A stretch of 11,584 bases of DNA. Source: JAGOEX01 sp964630905. GTDB taxonomy: Bacteria; UBP6; UBA1177. Where the stretch lies: NCBI GenBank assembly GCA_964630905.1, contig CAZVWR010000078.1, forward strand, positions 1 through 11,584. Reading direction: 5' to 3'. Numbering within the stretch: the first letter of the stretch is position 1; each line of letters opens with the position of its first letter. Below are positions 6,288-11,584 of this stretch, piece after piece. The translations under genes were made by a program, and so were the position numbers. Under the pieces are notes generated by a model. The model was not told where the DNA came from. It searched no databases and saw only the letters and a program-made list of their open reading frames with translations.

Positions 6288-7604
6288 ATGAAAAAAATTA
6301 GATTGGTTTTGATGTCAGTTGCCATGCTTTTTTTACTGTTTTCATGTGATGATGCGAAAACGATGCCGAAAAAAGAAGTAGATGAAGATGCGGTTTCAGA
6401 AGTTGATGAAGAGAATATTGTTGACAAAGATGCTGAGAACAAAACTGACGATATTGAACAACCGGATAAAACAGTTGACGAAAACGATAACGGGCCTGAT
6501 CTTGATGAAACTGTTCTGCCGGATATTGAACAGCCTGAAGAAGACGAAATTCCTGATGTTGAACCGGTCAATATGTGTGACATAAATGAAGACTGTTCCT
6601 GGAATTATATCTGTGACTATTTTCAAACTCCGAGAGATTGTATAAAGATCGGAACATGTGAAAATGACTATGACTGCCCCGGTCTTCAGAAATGTACGAA
6701 AAAGGAACACTGGAATGAGTGCGTTGCGGGAGGAATACCTGAAACATGCAGCGAGGACAGTGATTGCGGTCAGGGTGAATATTGTGAAGAGATTAATTTC
6801 ATAAAAGTCTGCCGGTCAAAGAACAAGTGTTCTGACAATGAACAGTGCGGAGAAAAAGAGGAGTGTATTTTTGAAGACGGATATTTTCAGTGTATCAATA
6901 CAGCACCGTGTGAAGTTGATACAGACTGCAAATTCGGTTTCAGATGTGAAATTAAAACTCCTGAAAATGAATGTGTATATGCAAATGAATGTGTGAAAGA
7001 TGAAGATTGTAATGCTCTTTCTGCTTGTGTTGTAGAGGGCAACTGGACTATATGCAAGTTGCTCGGCGGAGGCGTCTGTACAAACGATGCAGGCTGTAAA
7101 ATTGATGAATATTGTGATCTTCAGCTTGGTCTGGCAGGAGTATGTAAGTCAAGGAACAAGTGTTATAAAGATGCGGACTGTGCAGATGAAAGGCTTGTAT
7201 GTGAATTTAACGGAGTTTACAATGACTGTGTCCCGTCATCACCTTCATGGTGTCTGCTTGATGAGATGTGTGGTGAAGGGTGGTACTGCATAGAAAATGA
7301 GTGCCGTCCGCCAAACTATGATCAGTGTACCGAGATCGCAGGTAAATGGACTGTAAGGTTCTCCGGACTTTCCCTTATAACTTTCCAGGAAGGTGAAGTG
7401 TATGAATTTCTTCCGAAAGTTGGTTGTAACGGAGACATCAAAAAAGAAGGTGCCGCAGTATTTCTTGGAAGTTTTGCGGAGACCTCAAAATCTAATTACG
7501 AGTTTGATTTTTTCCTTGTTTATAAATGTAACACTGTAATTTATCTCGGCAATTTGATGAACATAACCTGTCCTGACGGGTCAGCTCAGCTTGCAAGGTT
7601 TTAA
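6288..7604 (+). CDS. Cys-rich modular lipoprotein (nine CX5CX5CX8C-type modules)
   Basis: This is a 438-residue predicted lipoprotein. The signal peptide (1-19) ends in lipobox LFSC with Cys20 as anchor. Residues 21-95 are a strongly acidic linker. Residues 97-339 hold nine consecutive four-Cys modules, 36 Cys in all, resembling the Cys-rich repeats common in deltaproteobacterial and Myxococcota surface proteins; they are probably disulfide-bonded in the periplasm or at the surface. The last 90 residues begin AGKWTV and look like a small beta-rich domain with C380, C414 and C428. The GxW-like opening recalls lipocalin-type barrels, but that resemblance is weak. The ATG at 6288 was chosen because GGGAG lies ten bases upstream; an in-frame TTG at 6279 is open but would place that site one base from the start. 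The next lipoprotein gene begins 18 bp downstream, so they form an operon. Function unknown; binding or scaffolding is inferred. Confidence 0.88.
   Translation: MKKIRLVLMSVAMLFLLFSCDDAKTMPKKEVDEDAVSEVDEENIVDKDAENKTDDIEQPDKTVDENDNGPDLDETVLPDIEQPEEDEIPDVEPVNMCDINEDCSWNYICDYFQTPRDCIKIGTCENDYDCPGLQKCTKKEHWNECVAGGIPETCSEDSDCGQGEYCEEINFIKVCRSKNKCSDNEQCGEKEECIFEDGYFQCINTAPCEVDTDCKFGFRCEIKTPENECVYANECVKDEDCNALSACVVEGNWTICKLLGGGVCTNDAGCKIDEYCDLQLGLAGVCKSRNKCYKDADCADERLVCEFNGVYNDCVPSSPSWCLLDEMCGEGWYCIENECRPPNYDQCTEIAGKWTVRFSGLSLITFQEGEVYEFLPKVGCNGDIKKEGAAVFLGSFAETSKSNYEFDFFLVYKCNTVIYLGNLMNITCPDGSAQLARF
6576..7304 (+). repeat. Nine-module Cys repeat array with duplicated four-module block
   Basis: Modules start at Cys97, 124, 154, 181, 208, 235, 264, 292 and 322. 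The first six have exactly C-x5-C-x5-C-x8-C. Module 7 ends with x9, module 8 has x6 in its third gap, and module 9 ends with x4. Modules 1-4 and 5-8 align as larger blocks of about 111 residues: the offsets are 111, 111, 110 and 111, with a Gly-containing long linker after modules 2 and 6 and a KNKC or RNKC motif opening modules 4 and 8. Confidence 0.9.
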
Positions 7605-7622
7605 TAAATATCGGGGTGAAAA

Positions 7623-9116
7623 ATGAAAGTTTTTAAGATCTTTATTTTTTTTGTTCTCATTATATCAATTTCAAGTTGCGGTGATGAGAAAAAGAAGGTC
7701 GCAAATGACAAGGATAATACAAATGATGAAGAGACCGTTGTTCCGGATGAAGATTCTGTTGATGCGGTTTGCGGTAATAAAGATATTGAAACAGGAGAAG
7801 AGTGTGACGGAAATATCGCAAACTGTATTGAAATAGACAACATTCTTTATACAGCAGGCAAAGCAAAATGTCTTGAAGATTGTTCAGGTTATGACACTGT
7901 AACTTGTGAAGAAGTTTTCCATGAATGCGGCAACGGAACAGTTGAAGGACCGGAACAGTGTGACAGCGGAACAAAGGATTGCATTGAAATAGATCCAACT
8001 GCGTTTCTGGGTGGAAAAGCGGCATGCAAAAAGGATTGCAGCGGCTGGGATACTGTGACTTGTGAAGAAGGGACTGCCGTTTGTGGAGACAAGGTGGTCG
8101 AAGGGGCTGAAAAATGTGACGGAACACTTGATCTTTGTGTTGAGATTGATCCTGCAAAATATTCCGGTGGGAAAGCATACTGTCTTGACGACTGCAGCGG
8201 CTGGGATATAGAGACCTGCGAAGAGAAACCAACTGAAATAATTTGGGAAAATGGTGAGTCCAACACTGCTCAGTTCGATCCGAGGGCAAGTCACTGTGCC
8301 GCATATTTCAAGAATAAGTTCTATGTGATAGGAGGAACCGGTTTTGACGGTGTGAGCGAAAGCACTCTTGCCGATGTATGGACTTCAACTGACGGAAAAC
8401 TTTGGTCTCTTGTAACTGATACTGCATCTTTCGGTGCAAGGAACAGACATAAATGTGTCGTTCATGATGGAAAACTCTGGGTTGCCGGCGGCAGAGACGG
8501 AAGCGGAGTTAATTACAATGATGTGTGGTTCACTTCTGACGGAACGAACTGGGAATCAGATGTTCTGCCTGAAGGAGGAATTGTTTCGGGAGCCAATTTT
8601 GCAATGATATCAAAGGGTAGCAATCTCTTTGTTTTCGGAACGGCAACTCTTGGCAGTGTTCCTGCGGCTTATAAAAGGGATTCAACCGGTTGGTCAGCTC
8701 TCACAACTCCAATCTATGCCGGAGAGAGCAGTTTTGCTTTTGATATCCTTAACGGAACGATGTATCTTGCAGGCGGAATTGATGTGACTCAGACTTCAGT
8801 AACCAGTTCAATTTATTACACTATCAACGGCGAGACATGGAATTCTGCAATAGGGGCTTTCAATAAGAGAGCATTCGCATCGATGGCGAATGTCGGGAAT
8901 ACACTTTATCTTTTTGGCGGAAATACACTTACCTTAAGACTCGGTGATGTCTGGAAAAGCACAGACGGACTTACATTTGAACAGGCGACGACTGAAGCCG
9001 GTTATCTTCCAAGAAGTTCTCATGCTGTTGCGGTAAGTGATAAACTTATCTGCATAATTGGCGGAACTCTTGCCGATGGCAGTATGACTTCAGATGTCTG
9101 GTGTGTAGGTTTTTAA
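7623..9116 (+). CDS. Lipoprotein with three six-Cys repeats and a kelch-like beta-propeller
   Basis: This is a 497-residue predicted lipoprotein. The signal peptide ends in lipobox ISSC (Cys19), followed by a short acidic linker (20-46). Three six-Cys repeats lie at residues 50-205, each beginning CG and containing a CD pair and a CSG(W/Y)D motif. Residues 206-497 form a kelch/galactose-oxidase-like propeller. GG turns and DVW(x)S(x)DG(x)W-type strands recur near residues 251, 300, 350, 398, 442 and 491, about 49 residues apart, implying six blades. The last blade stops after DVWCVGF, so its outer strand is probably supplied by the segment near EIIWENGE (205-212), the usual velcro closure. 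The ATG has GGGGTG a few bases upstream and follows the Cys-rich lipoprotein by 18 bp. Such propellers usually bind proteins or glycans; no catalytic residues of galactose oxidase are recognisable. Confidence 0.88.
   Translation: MKVFKIFIFFVLIISISSCGDEKKKVANDKDNTNDEETVVPDEDSVDAVCGNKDIETGEECDGNIANCIEIDNILYTAGKAKCLEDCSGYDTVTCEEVFHECGNGTVEGPEQCDSGTKDCIEIDPTAFLGGKAACKKDCSGWDTVTCEEGTAVCGDKVVEGAEKCDGTLDLCVEIDPAKYSGGKAYCLDDCSGWDIETCEEKPTEIIWENGESNTAQFDPRASHCAAYFKNKFYVIGGTGFDGVSESTLADVWTSTDGKLWSLVTDTASFGARNRHKCVVHDGKLWVAGGRDGSGVNYNDVWFTSDGTNWESDVLPEGGIVSGANFAMISKGSNLFVFGTATLGSVPAAYKRDSTGWSALTTPIYAGESSFAFDILNGTMYLAGGIDVTQTSVTSSIYYTINGETWNSAIGAFNKRAFASMANVGNTLYLFGGNTLTLRLGDVWKSTDGLTFEQATTEAGYLPRSSHAVAVSDKLICIIGGTLADGSMTSDVWCVGF
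7770..8237 (+). repeat. Three exact-length 52-residue six-Cys repeats
   Basis: The repeat unit is 156 bp: 7770-7925, 7926-8081 and 8082-8237. Cys residues fall at 50, 61, 68, 83, 87 and 95 in the first copy and at exactly +52 and +104 in the others. Other shared positions include (I/V)EID, GGKA or AGKA, and DCSG(W/Y)D. There are no insertions or deletions between copies, while the DNA has diverged, which points to structural constraint on length. Confidence 0.9.
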
Positions 9117-9153
9117 TCTAAGTATCTGATTTAAGCTCCACAAATAAAAAATC

Positions 9154-9181
9154 TTGCCAAAGGGCATGCCACGATTAATAT
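9154..9181 (+). promoter_or_regulatory. Candidate promoter for the MFS-GGDEF operon
   Basis: TTGCCA (9154-9159) is followed after 16 bp by TAATAT (9176-9181). The predicted start near 9188 leaves a leader of about 40 bases ending in a strong AGGAGG. This 110-bp gap has no hairpin plus T-run that would terminate the upstream kelch gene, so partial read-through cannot be excluded. Confidence 0.35.
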
Positions 9182-9226
9182 TTTGTGAGCGTTATTGGTT
9201 AAGTTTATCTCTTTTCAGGAGGATTT

Positions 9227-10810
9227 ATGAGTATTGCAACGCTGATCGTCTGGATTCTTGGTGTCGCAGGTATTGGTGCAACAGGTTATATCATCTGGAG
9301 TTATGCAAAGGGTTTGAAGGAATCCCCGAAAGACATGTGGGTTCTTTTCTTTTACATGATAATTCAGTATGTCGGTTATGCCGCAATAAACCCGATCCTT
9401 ACTCTCTGGCTTTCAAAGGATTGCGGGCTCGGTGATATTGCTGCAGGTAACTACATCATGGCATGGTCGATACTTCTTTCCATGGTCGGAATGGTGGCAG
9501 GGGCGCTCGTTGATACGATCGGAATAAGAAGAACCATGGTGTTCAGCGTATCTTTCCTTCTTATTTCAAGATTTTTCATGTCTGTGATAACCGATCCTGT
9601 GATTGTTTTCATTGTCGGCTTTCTCCCTTTTGCAATAGGATTCGCGATCGTTTCCCCTGTAGTTTCGGTTTCAATTAAAAGATACACTACAAAAGAGGGC
9701 GCAGCTCTCGGATTCGGTCTTTTCTATGTCATAATGAACCTTGCATATGCTATCGGCGGATGGTTCATGGATTTTGTCAGGGATAAATATTCATTAAGAG
9801 ATGCCGCAGGAAAGATAATTGATGAAAATGCAGGTATGGATCTGCTTGGATTTCATTTTTCGACATATCAGATGCTTTTCTTTTTCGGCCTTATCATGAC
9901 TGTTGCAAGTGCATTTTTCATTTTCTTTATCAGGGACGGAGTTGAGATAAGTGAAGAGATCGATGATGAAGGGAAGAAATCTGTAAAGACCATTATCAAG
10001 CCTGTGGAACATCACGGAAGCGGTCTTGCCGCTGTAAAGGGCGCATATCTTTCAATGTTTGCAAAAATTAAAAGTGCAGTTTCAGAAAAATATTTCTGGA
10101 TGTTCATTGCAATTCTTACAACCACACTTTTTGTCCGTTTCATTTTCTTCCATCTTCACTATACATTCCCGAAATACGGCATCAGAGTCCTTGGAGAAGG
10201 TGCGAAGATCGGCAATATTTACGGCGTGTTAAATCCTGTTCTTATCATTTTTCTTGTGCCTCTTGTTGCGTCTTTCACCAAAAAGACAAAGTCATATACA
10301 ATGCTTGTTATCGGTTCTGCGATATCGTCACTGAGCTGTTTTCTTGCAATTATTCCCGGGAAAGTTTTTGAAGGGCTTACAAATACAGTGCTCGGTGAAA
10401 TAATTTTCATCAAATGGCTCGGAATGGCGGACACAATGGAAAAACTCATGGAAAATCCACCGGTTTCCGAATACTGGTCGCTCATTTTATTTTTTCTGAT
10501 CTTCACTATCGGAGAAGCGATATGGTCGCCGAGACTGATGCAGTTCACGGCTGAGATTGCCCCGAAAGGAAAAGAGGGGACATACATAGCCCTTTCAATT
10601 CTTCCGTTCTTCCTTGCAAAATTTGTTGTAGGACCGATGTCAGGGCTTCTGGTCAATGCTTATGTTCCTGTTGATGAAGCGGGCAAGGCGCTTGCAAGTT
10701 ATCCTCAGCATTTCATGGTCTGGGTATGGATCGGCGGAATGGCGCTTGTGACTCCGCTTGGTCTGCTGTTTTTCAGAAAGGTGTTTACAAAGAATATTGA
10801 AGGTGCATAA
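9227..10810 (+). CDS. MFS transporter, POT/PTR-like
   Basis: This is a 527-residue polytopic inner-membrane transporter. About 13 hydrophobic helices are visible: an extra N-terminal one (residues 5-26), six from about 36 to 235, a charged cytoplasmic linker (236-285, with an EEIDDEGKK stretch), and six from about 289 to 516. An MFS motif A variant, GALVDTIGIRR, lies at 92-102 between helices 2 and 3 of the core. The sequence GEAIWSP (429-435), then AEIAPKGKEGT (442-452), matches the proton-coupled oligopeptide transporter signature in the tenth helix and following loop. The first core helix lacks the ExxER proton-coupling motif of true peptide transporters, so the substrate is open. The start has AGGAGG four bases upstream. 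The GAF-GGDEF gene follows by 14 bp and is probably co-transcribed. Confidence 0.88.
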   Translation: MSIATLIVWILGVAGIGATGYIIWSYAKGLKESPKDMWVLFFYMIIQYVGYAAINPILTLWLSKDCGLGDIAAGNYIMAWSILLSMVGMVAGALVDTIGIRRTMVFSVSFLLISRFFMSVITDPVIVFIVGFLPFAIGFAIVSPVVSVSIKRYTTKEGAALGFGLFYVIMNLAYAIGGWFMDFVRDKYSLRDAAGKIIDENAGMDLLGFHFSTYQMLFFFGLIMTVASAFFIFFIRDGVEISEEIDDEGKKSVKTIIKPVEHHGSGLAAVKGAYLSMFAKIKSAVSEKYFWMFIAILTTTLFVRFIFFHLHYTFPKYGIRVLGEGAKIGNIYGVLNPVLIIFLVPLVASFTKKTKSYTMLVIGSAISSLSCFLAIIPGKVFEGLTNTVLGEIIFIKWLGMADTMEKLMENPPVSEYWSLILFFLIFTIGEAIWSPRLMQFTAEIAPKGKEGTYIALSILPFFLAKFVVGPMSGLLVNAYVPVDEAGKALASYPQHFMVWVWIGGMALVTPLGLLFFRKVFTKNIEGA

Positions 10811-10813
10811 AAA

Positions 10814-10819
10814 GGGAGG
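10814..10819 (+). promoter_or_regulatory. Ribosome binding site deciding the GTG start of the GAF-GGDEF gene
   Basis: GGGAGG ends five bases before the GTG at 10825. No in-frame ATG occurs until residue 34 (codon 10924-10926), which would delete the start of the GAF domain, so the GTG start is preferred. Confidence 0.8.
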
Positions 10820-10824
10820 TTAGT

Positions 10825-11584
10825 GTGGAAAAGAAAACTGATGCAAGAATATTTGATTCATTTTACAAAATTGCGGCATCACTCACTTCCACATTGAATG
10901 AAGAAGAAGTTCTGAAAGTGATAATGAATCTTATGGAGGAGATATTCCAGCCCGAAAACTGGTCCCTTTTTTCATATGACGAGTTGACAGACAAACTTGT
11001 TTTCCGTCTTGTCGTCGGAAGGGAAGCAGATAACCTGATAGGGAAATCGTTCCATTCAGGAAAAGGGATCGCCGGGCTTTCACTTAAAAGCAGAAAACCT
11101 GTTGTGATACCGGATGCTGCAAATGATGAAAGGATATTGAAGGTTGTTTCGGAAGACAGTGATTTTGTTACAAGATCAGTTATTGCAGTCCCCATGTATT
11201 CAAAGGACAAGCCGCTCGGTGTTATCGAAATAATCAACACAGACATTGAAAATTTTTCGGAAGATAAAATAAAACTTCTTGAAACGATTGCTGATTTTGC
11301 TTCAATTGCAGTCCAGAACGCCAACTATCTTAAGACCATTGAAGAAAAAGCGACCATTGACGACTGTACTGACCTGTATAATGCGAGATATATGTATAAG
11401 ATACTTGAAAACGAGATCTCAAGGTCAAAAAGGTCGGGCGGTTCTTTCAGTGTTTTGTTTTTCGATCTTGACCGTTTTAAAAATGTCAATGATAACTATG
11501 GACATCTGATCGGTTCACAGCTTCTGCGCGAAGTGGCAAAAGTTATAAAAAGCTGCATCAGACCGACAGATTACGGTATCAGAT
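10825..11584 (+). CDS. GAF-GGDEF nucleotide cyclase, N-terminal part (possible Hypr-type)
   Basis: The frame is open from a GTG start to the window end, giving 253 residues of a longer protein. Residues about 21-165 form a GAF sensor domain, with WSLFSYDE, GKGIAGL and AVPMYSKDKPLGVIEI landmarks. A short helix (166-178) leads into a GGDEF domain that starts at about 179 with DDCTDLYNARY. FFDLDRFKNVND (212-223) supplies the metal-binding Asp214 and guanine-contacting Asn222. The next guanine contact, Asp in canonical GHxxGD (PleD D344), is Ser231 here in GHLIGS. The sequence ends at YGIR, one or two residues before the expected GGDEF loop, so catalytic status cannot be judged. Role: cytoplasmic synthesis of c-di-GMP or, given Ser231, possibly 3',3'-cGAMP, in response to a ligand or signal at GAF. 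It shares an operon with the MFS gene. Confidence 0.88.
   Translation, partial: MEKKTDARIFDSFYKIAASLTSTLNEEEVLKVIMNLMEEIFQPENWSLFSYDELTDKLVFRLVVGREADNLIGKSFHSGKGIAGLSLKSRKPVVIPDAANDERILKVVSEDSDFVTRSVIAVPMYSKDKPLGVIEIINTDIENFSEDKIKLLETIADFASIAVQNANYLKTIEEKATIDDCTDLYNARYMYKILENEISRSKRSGGSFSVLFFDLDRFKNVNDNYGHLIGSQLLREVAKVIKSCIRPTDYGIR

Noticed and set aside
7660..8304. Minus-strand open frames of up to 214 codons
   Set aside because: They mirror the Cys-rich repeats of the plus-strand kelch lipoprotein, overlap each other in different frames and show no start signals.
9117..9226. Possible terminator or GEMM-type (c-di-GMP/cGAMP) riboswitch ahead of the MFS-GGDEF operon
   Set aside because: The only palindrome seen is a short GGCATGCC with no T-run, and I find no GEMM core such as CAGGGCAAAC or GACGCAAAG.

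Overview
The window looks like AT-leaning chromosomal DNA from an uncultured Gram-negative bacterium, most likely a deltaproteobacterial or Myxococcota-type lineage. The support is indirect: four lipoproteins with LxxC-type lipoboxes, long acidic or Ser/Gly/Asn linkers, calcium-binding thrombospondin-3-like repeats, Cys-rich repeats and a kelch propeller, plus a GGDEF protein carrying a substitution first characterised in Geobacter-type enzymes. No phylogenetic marker gene is present, so this placement is inference.

Layout from left to right. (1) Bases 1-152 are the 3' end of a YgjP-like zinc metallopeptidase on the plus strand. It converges with a minus-strand pair (164-2000) made of a GDP-L-fucose synthase gene (fcl) followed by an overlapping gene for a multi-spanning membrane protein of unknown function. 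(2) Bases 2070-6096 hold two tandem paralogous minus-strand lipoproteins, each with a thrombospondin-3-like Asp repeat array, a von Willebrand A (vWA) domain with an intact MIDAS motif, and a conserved C-terminal domain. (3) Bases 6097-6287 are an AT-rich divergent promoter region of 191 bp, the longest gene-free stretch. It has candidate promoters facing both ways and a perfect 7-bp inverted repeat over the rightward -10 element. (4) Bases 6288-9116 hold two plus-strand lipoproteins. The first carries nine CX5CX5CX8C-type modules. The second carries three 52-residue six-Cys repeats followed by a six-bladed kelch-like propeller. (5) Bases 9227-11584 hold a POT-like MFS transporter and, 14 bp downstream, a GAF-GGDEF protein cut by the window end.

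Regions 2 to 4 read as one divergent cluster of four modular, putatively surface-exposed, calcium- and disulfide-stabilised lipoproteins controlled from a shared intergenic region; a joint role in adhesion or surface recognition is inference. The most testable single observation is in the GAF-GGDEF protein: the Asp that contacts guanine in canonical diguanylate cyclases (GHxxGD) is a Ser here (GHLIGS). That is the signature substitution of Hypr GGDEF enzymes that make 3',3'-cGAMP. The catalytic GGDEF loop itself lies just past the window edge.
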